Below are positions 16,822 to 25,844 of a stretch of DNA of 64,000 nucleotides, one piece after another. Source of the stretch: Candidatus Helarchaeota archaeon (GTDB lineage Archaea > Asgardarchaeota > Lokiarchaeia > Helarchaeales > RDOG01). The DNA lies in NCBI GenBank assembly GCA_019058315.1, contig JAHPZH010000001.1, positions 1,191,432 through 1,255,431 of the forward strand, read 5' to 3'. Each line of letters starts with the position of its first letter. Position 1 is the first letter of the stretch. Under the pieces are notes generated by a model. That model was not told where the DNA came from, searched no databases, and was given only the letters and a program-made list of their open reading frames with translations. A program made the position numbers and the translations under genes.

Positions 16822-17781
16822 TTGCCCAATCTTGATGTAATGCTTATCGGTATGGGACTTTCGTTATTTTCAGCATGCATTTTTAATCTGGCTGGAGTTC
16901 TACAAAAAAGGGAAGTGGATAAACTTCCGGAATTACGATTTGATCAGGGTGTTAAGCATATAATTGAAACATTTATGGAATTTGCTAAAAATAAATTATG
17001 GGTTTTAGCTGTCATATTAGGGATTGCTGGAGCTCCATTTTATATGATTTCATTTGATATAATCGGTATAACTCTTGCACAGCCCTTGCAGGGTTTTGGT
17101 GTATTAGTGCTGGCTATCTTCTCAGTAAGGGTTTTGAAAGAACCATTAAATTCTTACGAAAAAATAGGAATTATCTTTCTATTGATCGCCCCTTTGTTAT
17201 TGGGTCTTGGAAGTATTCAAGGAAAAGTTGCAATTATAGAAAATTACGAATATTTCGCTCCTGTAATCTTGGGTTTATTGGGAATTCAGGAAAAAATTAC
17301 TAATATTAATGATTTTGGATTATTACTAATACTCTCCATTTTTACTATTATAGTCTTCATAGTTTCGGTAACCCTTTATTTGATTCATTTCAAAACTACT
17401 AAAGATCATGAAAAAATCTTTGCCATATTGGCAGGAATTGATTTTGCTATCGGTGCAATATATCTACAAATTCTTGTTCCAATCTTGGGAATTTTGTTAA
17501 GAGGGAATTCTCAAGCATTTTCAAATTACAGTTTATTATTTCTAATATCGGGCTTTATTTCAATTGCAGGAAACATCTTAGGTATTATGTTTATACAGGG
17601 TGCATTCCAAAAAGGCAAGGCAATTACTGTAGTTCCCTTCCAATCTACCTTTGGGACTCTACTACCAATCCTTGCTGGACTAATTATTTTTAGACAATCA
17701 ATTTTACAGCCGATCTTATTTATATTAGGTGTAATATTCATGTTAATTGGTGTAATCTCCTTATCAAGAATGCAAGAATGA
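16822..17781 (+). CDS. DMT-superfamily membrane transporter-like protein
   Basis: This 319-residue integral membrane protein has about nine or ten hydrophobic helices. The N-terminal GMGLSLFSACIFNLAGVLQKR and the later LAQPLQGFGVLVLAIFSVRVLKEPL resemble the drug/metabolite and NIPA-type transporter superfamily, in which two repeats of about five helices form the pore. The substrate cannot be inferred. It starts with TTG at 16822. Confidence 0.8.
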   Translation: MPNLDVMLIGMGLSLFSACIFNLAGVLQKREVDKLPELRFDQGVKHIIETFMEFAKNKLWVLAVILGIAGAPFYMISFDIIGITLAQPLQGFGVLVLAIFSVRVLKEPLNSYEKIGIIFLLIAPLLLGLGSIQGKVAIIENYEYFAPVILGLLGIQEKITNINDFGLLLILSIFTIIVFIVSVTLYLIHFKTTKDHEKIFAILAGIDFAIGAIYLQILVPILGILLRGNSQAFSNYSLLFLISGFISIAGNILGIMFIQGAFQKGKAITVVPFQSTFGTLLPILAGLIIFRQSILQPILFILGVIFMLIGVISLSRMQE

Positions 17782-17864
17782 ATAATTAATACTATTGAAG
17801 ACTCATGAAAAAGTAGATTTTGAATATTATGAGGGTTCAAGATCACCTATAATATCGATTTATC

Positions 17865-19289
17865 CTATTTGGTTGATCTACTTAATTCTCTTACAAATGC
17901 CCCCATATTGGGTAATGCATTCGCTAAAAAACCTGGAACCATTCGCCAAAACCAAAGAAATTGAGGTTTTAAGAATTGCGGCAACTTTCGCAAGAGGAAA
18001 CCGTTAAAAAAACCTCTTAAATAAAAAGATTGATAAGCTTCTATAACTAAATCCCTGATTTCATCTATTGAAAGGTCTGGAGTTGCCATGATAGGATCAC
18101 ATAGATTCCATTGGTCAAAATCTGGTTCTTTAATCCACCCTTTTTCAATTGCTTCTTCATATAATTTTGTTTGTGGATAAGGAGTTAAGGGTGTGAATTG
18201 CATTATATCAATATCTAGGTCTTTTGCAAACTTGATTGTGTTGAGAACATCTTCTTTATTTTCACCTATATTACCAATAATTATTGAACCAAAAATAGTA
18301 ATTCCCCGGTCATGTAACATTTTCACCGCTTTTTTAATTTGTTCGATAGTAATCTTTTTCCCAATTTGATCAAGTGATTTCTGATAAACGCTCTCAATGC
18401 CAATAAGAAGCATTTTAAATCCAGCGTTTTGCATTTTATCAACAACATCGGGATTTTTTACAACATCATCTACTCTACCTTGAGCACTATACCATTTTCT
18501 TTGTAATCCATGTTCGATTATAAGATCACAAATTCTTCCGACCCTTTTCATATTTAATGTAAAGCTGCTGTCATAAAAAATATGCCAATATCTTCTTTTA
18601 TTCATTTGTAGCAATTCTTGAATTACTCTTTCAGGTGATTTTCGTCTCCACTGACGATGGTGGAACTTTGTAACACAGCAGAAATAGCAATTATGAGTGC
18701 AACCCCTGGCAGATTCCAACACGTCAACAGATGCGCCCATATAAGTATAATAATTATTTTTTACCAAAGTTCGATTTGGAAATGGAAGTACATCGAGATC
18801 TTCAATTAGAGGACGATCTTCGTTATGATATACACTTCCATTTTGGGAATAACTTATACCTAAAATATCTTTAACACTACTCCCCTGTTCAATTGCTTTT
18901 ATCAGTGCTGGAAAAGTAATCTCGCCTTCACCGCGAACAATATAATCTATCTCTGGCTTTTCAATTGTTTCTGGAACTAAAGTCGGTTGATAACCACCAA
19001 CAATAGTCGTAACATCATGTTCTTTTGCAATTTTGCAGATTTCTCCGGTTGTTGAGGTTGAAGGTGTCAGATTTGTAACTCCTATGACATCTGCACTGGC
19101 AATTTTTTTTGAAATCCTCCAAGCTGATTGTTTGCGATATTTAAGATCTAAAATTTCAACATCATGTTCTGGTACTGTAGCCGCAATTGACATTAATCCC
19201 AAGGGTGGCGCTTTTATAAAACGCTCAAGACCAATAACACCTTTTTTACTCTTTTCTGGATTCGTCGGATTAATTAACAAAATTTTCAA
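17865..19289 (-). CDS. B12-binding-domain radical SAM protein
   Basis: This 474-residue protein has an N-terminal cobalamin-binding-like Rossmann domain (MKILLINPTNPEK at the start, VGGYQPTLVPE later) followed by a radical SAM domain with the cluster motif CTHNCYFC (Cx3Cx2C). Family members act as methylases, cyclases or other carbon-skeleton enzymes on hydrophobic substrates. The product here is unknown, and the neighbours give no pathway. The ~80 C-terminal residues are hydrophobic and may associate with membrane. Confidence 0.9.
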   Translation of the reverse strand: MKILLINPTNPEKSKKGVIGLERFIKAPPLGLMSIAATVPEHDVEILDLKYRKQSAWRISKKIASADVIGVTNLTPSTSTTGEICKIAKEHDVTTIVGGYQPTLVPETIEKPEIDYIVRGEGEITFPALIKAIEQGSSVKDILGISYSQNGSVYHNEDRPLIEDLDVLPFPNRTLVKNNYYTYMGASVDVLESARGCTHNCYFCCVTKFHHRQWRRKSPERVIQELLQMNKRRYWHIFYDSSFTLNMKRVGRICDLIIEHGLQRKWYSAQGRVDDVVKNPDVVDKMQNAGFKMLLIGIESVYQKSLDQIGKKITIEQIKKAVKMLHDRGITIFGSIIIGNIGENKEDVLNTIKFAKDLDIDIMQFTPLTPYPQTKLYEEAIEKGWIKEPDFDQWNLCDPIMATPDLSIDEIRDLVIEAYQSFYLRGFFNGFLLRKLPQFLKPQFLWFWRMVPGFLANALPNMGAFVRELSRSTK

Positions 19290-19445
19290 TTAAAAATCCC
19301 TCAATTAAGTAATAAATAATGAAATCTTTTATAAAACGATATTTTTTCATATTTAAAGATATTTATTCAATTTTCTAGTTATAAAATACTTTATAAATAT
19401 AAATCTTCAAAATTATGATAAAAGATTTGATTGAAATTGAGTTAA

Positions 19446-20684
19446 TTAATCATTTTTCCCTAGAATTCCAATTCTCGTTTGTGCTGTAACACATTTAAGC
19501 CCTGTTTGCTCTAATAATCTTTTTATACCCTTCATTTCTTCATATGTAGGTGTTTTAAAACTAGGAATTAAGCGACTTCTGAATTCTGGTCGATAATCTA
19601 ATATACAAACTTGTATATTAGGATCAATCCCAGCCAATTTTTCTCCCCAATGAAGAAGTTCATTCTTCATCTTTTCATTATCTTCATAGAAAAAATTATT
19701 ATAAGGGAGTCCTACGCCCATAAATACTTTTTCAGGATAATAATTATTCGCAATATATTTTACTGCATTCCAAGCGGTTGAGAGATATTTTTTAGCAAGA
19801 CTCTTATCTTTCACGCAAGTAATTTTTATAAAAGTATCTAATTCAAAGGATTTTAAATCTGGACCGATATCTGTTACGCCGACTTCTATTAGTTCATCGA
19901 TATAATCTTCAGTCAAAATGCTCGCATTAGTATCAAGATGAAGTCTTGCATCCTTATCAGGATTTAGTTGCTTTAAGTGTTTAAAAAATTGAATTAACCA
20001 TGGACGATTGAGAGTTGCTTCGCCTCCTGAAATCGCCATTCGATCTACTCCATATCTCCATCTTATAATGCTTAATTGGCTAGCTGCATCTTCAGGAGTC
20101 ATAGGTAGAATTGTAGAATTATAGGTGATATCGTAGTTTTGGCATGTTCTACAACGAAAATTACAACCTGCTGAAAAACAAGCAACTTCTATATAACCCA
20201 TGCGCTTTTTCAAATTGTAGGGAGTTCCAACTCCCCCTACAGAGTGAGGAGTAAATCCTCTTACAATTTTTTTTGGTGTATAATCTTCTGGTAATTTTAA
20301 TCTAATTATCATATCTGCTTTTACTTGAGTATGACACGAAGGAACAATTTTCTCATTCACAACCACACTGCAGCTATAACAACCACCTGTTTCACATGGT
20401 GCAAAAATTTCCCCCTCATCTGGAAATTGAGAAATTTGAACCCCGACATATTCGAGAGCGTTTTTTATGGTTATTTTTTCAGGAACATAATGATTTTCAT
20501 CATTTATATATATTTTTATTAAATTTTGGGTTTTATATTCTTGTTCGTAGATTGCTTCAAATGGACAACCTAAAAAACAGCTTTTACACCCAATACAATA
20601 TGAAGGATTGGGACATTCAATTATTTTTGTGCAAAAATTACATTTTTTACATTTCTCTTGGTCTTTGAAATATTGATGAAACAT
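19446..20684 (-). CDS. Radical SAM protein fused to 2[4Fe-4S] and [2Fe-2S] ferredoxin domains
   Basis: This 412-residue protein joins three iron-sulfur modules. Residues 12-40 form a bacterial-type 2[4Fe-4S] ferredoxin (C12, C15, C18, C24 and C30, C33, C36, C40). Residues 65-125 contain a plant/CoxS-type [2Fe-2S] pattern (C97-x4-C102-x2-C105-x11-C117). Residues 165-412 are a radical SAM domain with C174-x3-C178-x2-C181 and the SAM-binding GGE. The radical SAM part resembles pyruvate-formate-lyase-activating/AmmeMemoRadiSam-type proteins. The fused ferredoxins could supply its electrons directly. The substrate is unknown and no glycyl-radical enzyme lies nearby. Confidence 0.9.
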   Translation of the reverse strand: MFHQYFKDQEKCKKCNFCTKIIECPNPSYCIGCKSCFLGCPFEAIYEQEYKTQNLIKIYINDENHYVPEKITIKNALEYVGVQISQFPDEGEIFAPCETGGCYSCSVVVNEKIVPSCHTQVKADMIIRLKLPEDYTPKKIVRGFTPHSVGGVGTPYNLKKRMGYIEVACFSAGCNFRCRTCQNYDITYNSTILPMTPEDAASQLSIIRWRYGVDRMAISGGEATLNRPWLIQFFKHLKQLNPDKDARLHLDTNASILTEDYIDELIEVGVTDIGPDLKSFELDTFIKITCVKDKSLAKKYLSTAWNAVKYIANNYYPEKVFMGVGLPYNNFFYEDNEKMKNELLHWGEKLAGIDPNIQVCILDYRPEFRSRLIPSFKTPTYEEMKGIKRLLEQTGLKCVTAQTRIGILGKND

Positions 20685-20766
20685 TTCTTATCGTGTATCC
20701 TAAAATTAAATAAATTATTAATTTTTATTTTTTAAGATAATTAATGTTTGAATAAGAGGTAATTTC

Positions 20767-21324
20767 ATGGAAAGTAAAAAGAGTATTTTAGAAATTATCA
20801 AAGGACGGCGGAGCACACGAAGATTTAAACCCGATGCAGTATCAGATGAAGATATTATGGCAGTTTTAGAAGCTGCAAATTGGGCACCTTCAGGGGAAAA
20901 CTTCCAACCATGGAGATTTCTTGTTATTAAAAACAAGGAAATGATGGAAAAAATTGTCGAATTACTTCCGTACAAAAAATATCAGAAATTTTTAATGAAT
21001 GCTCCAGTGCTTATTGTGGTTTTGGTAAATTCAAGAAAATCCTTATGGCATATTCTTGATGGAACTCTTGCAACCCAAAATTTAATGCTTGAGGCATGGG
21101 CAAGAGGACTTGGAACATGTTTCTCGGCTTGGTACCCTACAGTTCCAGAAAAAGCTTTGAAAGAGGTAAAAAAACTATTAGAAATCCCTGAAAAATGGAT
21201 AATTATCACAATGACGCCTTTAGGATACCCTATAGATCCTCCAGAAAGGGCATTCAGGCTTCCACCTTCGAGGAAACCCTTAGAAAAAGTTATTTTTTAT
21301 GAGACATTTCATGGGTCGAAATAA
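20767..21324 (+). CDS. Nitroreductase-family flavoprotein
   Basis: This 185-residue protein has the FMN-binding start GRRSTRRFKPD, the WAPSGENFQPWRF motif and the C-terminal MTPLGYP segment of the nitroreductase family. These homodimeric FMN enzymes reduce nitro compounds, quinones or flavins with NAD(P)H. The natural substrate is not apparent. Confidence 0.9.
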   Translation: MESKKSILEIIKGRRSTRRFKPDAVSDEDIMAVLEAANWAPSGENFQPWRFLVIKNKEMMEKIVELLPYKKYQKFLMNAPVLIVVLVNSRKSLWHILDGTLATQNLMLEAWARGLGTCFSAWYPTVPEKALKEVKKLLEIPEKWIIITMTPLGYPIDPPERAFRLPPSRKPLEKVIFYETFHGSK

Positions 21325-21430
21325 TCTATAAAATTATTTCATGTTTTCCAATTACTTTTTATTTTGATTCCAAATTAATGAAGCACTTATATAACAGATT
21401 TTAAATAATTTTTCATAAAGGTGGTTAAAA

Positions 21431-22570
21431 ATTTCTGAGGAAGTTCTTTTTAAAAGTCGAATTCAATATTTAAGAAACATTTCTTGTGTTTTTTTTAGTA
21501 TTGGGATATTTGTACCATTTCTTGCATATATTCTTGCAGCTGCACTAGTTTTTTCGAGAATGGATGCATTAGAAATTATGATTGTTCACCTAATAACCTT
21601 AATCCCCCTCTGTATTTTTATTATAATTGCTATCTTTGCTGCTAAAACTTTCCTAATAATCTATCCAAATGGTTTTAAAGTAAAAAGAAATCCTTGGTTA
21701 CCTTTTTACAAATTTATAACTTGGATGGAAATAAAAGAATTAAAAATATATGAAAAGACTAAAATGATGAGAGAAATGGATGGTAGTTTATTAACTTATG
21801 AAATAATATTTGTTTTTCTTAAAAATCATTCAAAACCTTTAAAAATCCCTGAAATATGGATAGGTGAAATTCAAGAGGCATATCAAATTATGAATGAGTT
21901 CATTGGACCCTTTCAAAGACCTGATTTTTGTAAGAATCATCCTGAAAAAGAATCGACAAGACAGTGTTGTATTTGCAGTGATTATTTTTGCGATTCATGT
22001 ATAGATCAACGTGATTTTTCAATGGAAAAAGATACAATTATTACAAATTGTGTTTTGTGTAGTTATATAAATGGTTTTAAGAAAATGGCTATCTTATATT
22101 CAGTAACATTAATTTTTCCTTTCATAAGTCTAATATTTTTACTATTCAATATCTCATTAGTTGGAGAAATTGCTACATTACAAAGGAACTTTTATTATTT
22201 TTTTAGTTCTTATAATAATGCGTTTCGTAATGACTTTTTCCCAAAACAAATATACGCTCTCTTTGAATATAATACATTTTTTATTGCTCTAACTATCCCT
22301 ATAGTTCTGATAAATCCTTATTCCTATAGTATATATTTTACTAATTTAATAAGAGTTAGTAGATTGAATAAAGATAAAGTGCAATATAATACAATATTGC
22401 CTATCATATTTACATATTTTACATTTATTACTATTTTATATTATACAATCTTATTTTCCATGGTTCGTCCCTATTTTATATTATATATAATTGGTACAAT
22501 AATATTGACTTTAGGTTTTCTAGGGGGATTTCGACTATTAGGGAAATTAAAATATGGGACATATGATTGA
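21431..22570 (+). CDS. Membrane protein with B-box-like zinc finger, probable ATT start
   Basis: The first ATG (21560) cuts into a membrane region. The frame is open upstream, and an ATT at 21431-21433 follows AAAGGTGG (21417-21424) by six bases. That start adds 43 residues containing one complete extra membrane helix (VFFSIGIFVPFLAYILAAAL). The protein has two N-terminal helices, then a cytosolic-looking stretch with a B-box-like zinc finger (CKNHPEK...CCICSDYFCDSC...CVLC), then about four more helices. No enzyme motif is visible. It may be a membrane adaptor. Confidence 0.75.
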   Translation: MSEEVLFKSRIQYLRNISCVFFSIGIFVPFLAYILAAALVFSRMDALEIMIVHLITLIPLCIFIIIAIFAAKTFLIIYPNGFKVKRNPWLPFYKFITWMEIKELKIYEKTKMMREMDGSLLTYEIIFVFLKNHSKPLKIPEIWIGEIQEAYQIMNEFIGPFQRPDFCKNHPEKESTRQCCICSDYFCDSCIDQRDFSMEKDTIITNCVLCSYINGFKKMAILYSVTLIFPFISLIFLLFNISLVGEIATLQRNFYYFFSSYNNAFRNDFFPKQIYALFEYNTFFIALTIPIVLINPYSYSIYFTNLIRVSRLNKDKVQYNTILPIIFTYFTFITILYYTILFSMVRPYFILYIIGTIILTLGFLGGFRLLGKLKYGTYD

Positions 22571-22621
22571 TTTTTCTTCCACTAAAATTTTCTATGTAAA
22601 TATAATGAATTTTTTAAGTAA

Positions 22622-23368
22622 TTATTTAATAAAATAGCCACCAAAGTCTTTCTTAACTAAATCCACCGCATCTTCAAAAATTAAAGTGTCTCCCGTCCAA
22701 GGATAAAGTTCAATCTTATATTTTTCATTAAACTCTGATAAAAATTCATGTAAAAGCCTTTTTGCTAATAAAGTTTCCTTGTTAAGAAGTAGAACACCAA
22801 CTATATCTCCAATGTATTCAAAAATTAATTGTTTCTCTTGAATATCGATCGAGTCTAATGATGTATTTGTTTGGGTTATTTCCATTAATAGACTATTAAT
22901 AGCATTAAGAGCACTTGTAATTAGAGATGAGTCCCCTATTTCCAAAGGTTCGAGATTATATGAGAATAAACAAACCCCACTTTTATACATAACGAATAGA
23001 TTATATATAATTAATCGTTCAGAATCTTCCAAGTGTTCATCGATTACGGTTTCTATTTTCCTCTTTTGTTTCGTAGGAAGTGCATTAATAATCATCCCGA
23101 TCATATTTCTTTTACTTTTTTTACTAACATTTAACTCTAAAACTTCACAAATTTGTCGGAGACCATCCTCAGTAAATAAAATATTTAAAATTTCATCCAA
23201 TCCATAGACCGATTCATATAAGATTTTCAGAGCTAGTGAGGTCTTGGTTTCAGTTTCTTTTCTAGAAATGTTTCCTAATACAGCTAAACTAACTAATTTT
23301 TCATCAGAAACAAAATTAGAAGATAATAAATCATCAAAGAATTCGAATTTTGTTATTTTACTCACCAT
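22622..23368 (-). CDS. Protein with C-terminal longin/roadblock-like domain
   Basis: This 248-residue soluble protein has a helical N-terminal half containing a winged-helix-like stretch (residues ~25-130). The C-terminal half begins with SGVCLFSYNLEPLEIGDSSLITSALNAINSLL, which matches the strand-strand-helix start of the longin/roadblock-like fold, and continues with alternating strands and a helix (LLAKRLLHEFLSEFNEKY). The domain is assigned by pattern, so the family is probable rather than certain. A role with small GTPases is inferred. Confidence 0.75.
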   Translation of the reverse strand: MVSKITKFEFFDDLLSSNFVSDEKLVSLAVLGNISRKETETKTSLALKILYESVYGLDEILNILFTEDGLRQICEVLELNVSKKSKRNMIGMIINALPTKQKRKIETVIDEHLEDSERLIIYNLFVMYKSGVCLFSYNLEPLEIGDSSLITSALNAINSLLMEITQTNTSLDSIDIQEKQLIFEYIGDIVGVLLLNKETLLAKRLLHEFLSEFNEKYKIELYPWTGDTLIFEDAVDLVKKDFGGYFIK

Positions 23369-23415
23369 ATTTAAAATATATTTATATTTTTTTAATTTTA
23401 ATTTAGTGTAAGATA

Positions 23416-23763
23416 TTATTCCGAAAACAATTTTTTAGTTTTAATATTAGATAATTCATTATCAAGCCATTTTAAATAAGACTTACTCCCATCAATAAAC
23501 GGAAGGGCAATAATTTCTGGAGTTTCGTATGAATGAACTTCTTTAATTGACTTTTCAACCTTTTCAAATAAATTTTTTTTACTCTTAATTAGACAAAGCC
23601 ATTCTTCCGATGTTTCAATGTTTTCTTTCCACCAATAAGTACTTAAAATTGGTCCAATTATCTGAACACATGCGGCTAGCCTCTTGTTAACTAATATTTT
23701 AGCTATTTTATTAGCTTCTTCCTTTTTTTCAGTTGTACAAAAGACTTGAATATAGTTTTCCAT
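23416..23763 (-). CDS. cutA: CutA1-family protein
   Basis: This 115-residue protein is the normal length for CutA. It shows the family pattern QVFCTTEKKEEANKIAK, then LAACVQI, YWWKENIE, and the C-terminal VHSYETPEIIALPF. CutA forms stable trimers and has been linked to divalent-cation tolerance, but its molecular function is unsettled. It stands alone. Confidence 0.93.
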   Translation of the reverse strand: MENYIQVFCTTEKKEEANKIAKILVNKRLAACVQIIGPILSTYWWKENIETSEEWLCLIKSKKNLFEKVEKSIKEVHSYETPEIIALPFIDGSKSYLKWLDNELSNIKTKKLFSE

Positions 23764-23854
23764 AATTAAATACCTCTTTTTTTAATCACTTTCAATCTAT
23801 AATTTAATAATTTACAAATTAAATCTTAATTCGTATTTTTTAAAAGGTAAGAAA

Positions 23855-24718
23855 ATGACGCGAAAGAAATTATTTGACCCCAAAGTCCGGAAAGGACCAA
23901 TGCGAGTAGCCGGATTTATGTCTGGATCAGGAACAAATATCATTAAAATAATTGAGAATCAAATAAATTATAGAAAAGAAGGTGCTAAAGTAACTAAACA
24001 CCCAATTTCTGGAGAAACTATTCTTAAAAAGATACTCATAACTTCTCCTTATAAAGTGGTTCTGTTATTCAGTGATAGGACAGATTTTAAAAAATGTAGG
24101 ATTTCTGAAATTTCTAAAAAATACAATATCCCATTTGAGGCCAATGATATTAGAGAATTTTACAGAAAAAGAGGATATAAAGACAGAAGAAATATGGAAG
24201 TTAGAAAGGAATATGATCAAACAACTTTGGGATATTTAGAAAAATATGAAATAGATTGTGTGGCATTATGTGGTTATATGAGTATTGTCACTAATGTAAT
24301 ATATGACAATTTCCCTACAATCAATGTCCACCCTGCAGATTTATCAATTCTGAACGATAAGGGAAGGAGAAAATATATAGGAGAACATACAGTCCGAGAT
24401 GCAATCTATGCTGGAGAAAAACATGTCCGCTCTAGTACTCATTTAGCAACTGCTGAAGTGGACGGAGGACCTTTATTAGTCCTTTCTGCACCTTTAACTG
24501 TTAATTTACCCCCAAACGTAACACTTGAATCTTTAAAAAAAGAAGAGAATATAGAACTTTTAAATAAAATCGCAGATTCACATCAAGATAAGTTAAAAGA
24601 ACTTGGAGATTGGGTTATTTTTCCAAAAACACTCGAGCTTATGGCAAAAGGCTTAATCGAGAAAGATGAAAAAGGTAAAATCTATATTAATAACTCTCCT
24701 GCCCCATTAAGATTGTAG
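23855..24718 (+). CDS. Formyltransferase-like (PurN-related) protein
   Basis: This 287-residue protein is related to glycinamide ribonucleotide formyltransferase. The catalytic trio of that fold is present: N157 and H159 in NVHPADLS, and D203 in VDGGP. MSGSGTN near the N-terminus matches the phosphate-binding loop. It is longer than bacterial PurN, about 210 residues, with insertions around 50-110 and a long C-terminus, so the acceptor may differ. The AK6-like kinase gene starts eight bases after its stop, so the two are probably co-transcribed. Confidence 0.85.
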   Translation: MTRKKLFDPKVRKGPMRVAGFMSGSGTNIIKIIENQINYRKEGAKVTKHPISGETILKKILITSPYKVVLLFSDRTDFKKCRISEISKKYNIPFEANDIREFYRKRGYKDRRNMEVRKEYDQTTLGYLEKYEIDCVALCGYMSIVTNVIYDNFPTINVHPADLSILNDKGRRKYIGEHTVRDAIYAGEKHVRSSTHLATAEVDGGPLLVLSAPLTVNLPPNVTLESLKKEENIELLNKIADSHQDKLKELGDWVIFPKTLELMAKGLIEKDEKGKIYINNSPAPLRL

Positions 24719-24726
24719 AGATTGAT

Positions 24727-25305
24727 ATGAAAAAAATAGTTATTATAAGCGGAACTCCGGGAACGGGAAAAACTACTATTGCTAAAATATTGAGTAAAGC
24801 ACTTAATGGAAAACTGATTGATATAAACCAAAAAGTAGTTGAGAATCAATTTTATACATTAGATTCAGAGAGAGAAACCAAAATTGCGGATATCCAAAAG
24901 CTTGAAAAACATTTAGTAAAGTTAATACAAGAAATAAATTCTGAATATATTATAGTAGAAGGGCATTATGCCGATATTCTTCCTGATGAATTAGTTTATA
25001 GAGCTATTATCCTCCGAACACATCCAGAAATTTTAAGAGACCGTTTAGAACAAAAAAAATATTCTAGAACAAAAATATCAGAAAATCTTCAAGCAGAAAT
25101 TTTAGGTGTTTGTTCCTCTCATGCCTACGAAAGCTATGAGGCTCATAAAGTCTATGAAATTAATACATCAAAAATGTCTATAGATAAGACTATAAATATC
25201 CTTATTTCCATAATTAAAAATGATAAATCTAATTATCATCTTGAAAAAATTGATTGGTTAGGAGATTTAGAAAAAAATAATCTATTAAATAAATATTTTG
25301 ATTGA
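24727..25305 (+). CDS. AK6/Fap7-type adenylate kinase-like NTPase
   Basis: This 192-residue P-loop protein carries GTPGTGKT at residues 9-16, a following EGHYADIL segment and ILRTHPEILRDRLEQKKYS, which together match the archaeal/eukaryotic AK6 (Fap7) family. Those proteins combine adenylate kinase and ATPase activity and help mature the small ribosomal subunit. It follows the formyltransferase-like gene by eight bases. Confidence 0.9.
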   Translation: MKKIVIISGTPGTGKTTIAKILSKALNGKLIDINQKVVENQFYTLDSERETKIADIQKLEKHLVKLIQEINSEYIIVEGHYADILPDELVYRAIILRTHPEILRDRLEQKKYSRTKISENLQAEILGVCSSHAYESYEAHKVYEINTSKMSIDKTINILISIIKNDKSNYHLEKIDWLGDLEKNNLLNKYFD

Positions 25306-25308
25306 AAA

Positions 25309-25689
25309 TTATAATTCAGCTTTAACTTTTTTACTGCTTTTTGGACTTTTTTCTTCTTCTTCCTCTTCATCTTCGAAAATATCAAATGAAACACCTTCGA
25401 AGAACATAAGAATTGCGCCAAAAATACCTAAAGCCATTCCAACATAAACATTAATTGAACTACTTTCAATTTGTTGAAATGCTTGGAACGTAGTAAATAG
25501 TAATATTGTAAGAAGATCAGATCTATAAGGCTCTGGATTTATTGGATATCTACTCTCAAATTGAAATAGCATTAATAAAAATGTTGTGGCATTTGACATT
25601 AAATTTGGATATATTACTGAATATAATACAAAAATCCATCCCATTCCTATTAGAACAAGCACAAATCCAATCAATCTTTGATTCTGCAA
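25309..25689 (-). CDS. Small membrane protein with charged C-terminal tail
   Basis: This 126-residue protein has a hydrophobic helix at about 8-30, less hydrophobic stretches near 35-45 and 60-70, and a second clear helix near 80-100. It ends in an acidic run (EDEEEEEEK) followed by a basic tail. There are no recognised motifs. It converges on the AK6-like gene three bases away. Function is unknown. Confidence 0.65.
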   Translation of the reverse strand: MQNQRLIGFVLVLIGMGWIFVLYSVIYPNLMSNATTFLLMLFQFESRYPINPEPYRSDLLTILLFTTFQAFQQIESSSINVYVGMALGIFGAILMFFEGVSFDIFEDEEEEEEKSPKSSKKVKAEL

Positions 25690-25844
25690 TCCAGATACAT
25701 CCTTTTAATAAATTTAAAATTAATCCACTAGTACTAAAATAAAAATAGTTTTAAATTAAATTGGTATGATCAATTGGAGCATTTCCTTTAAAAAATTATT
25801 TCTATGTGAACAAAAAGAAAAAAAAAAGAATTTGAAAGATCTTT

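Noticed and set aside
17795..18007. 70-residue open frame on the + strand
   Set aside because: It overlaps the 3' end of the radical SAM gene on the other strand and has no ribosome binding site or recognisable composition.
20325..20668. Two + strand open frames over the ferredoxin/radical SAM gene
   Set aside because: They are antisense to cysteine motifs that clearly belong to the minus-strand protein.
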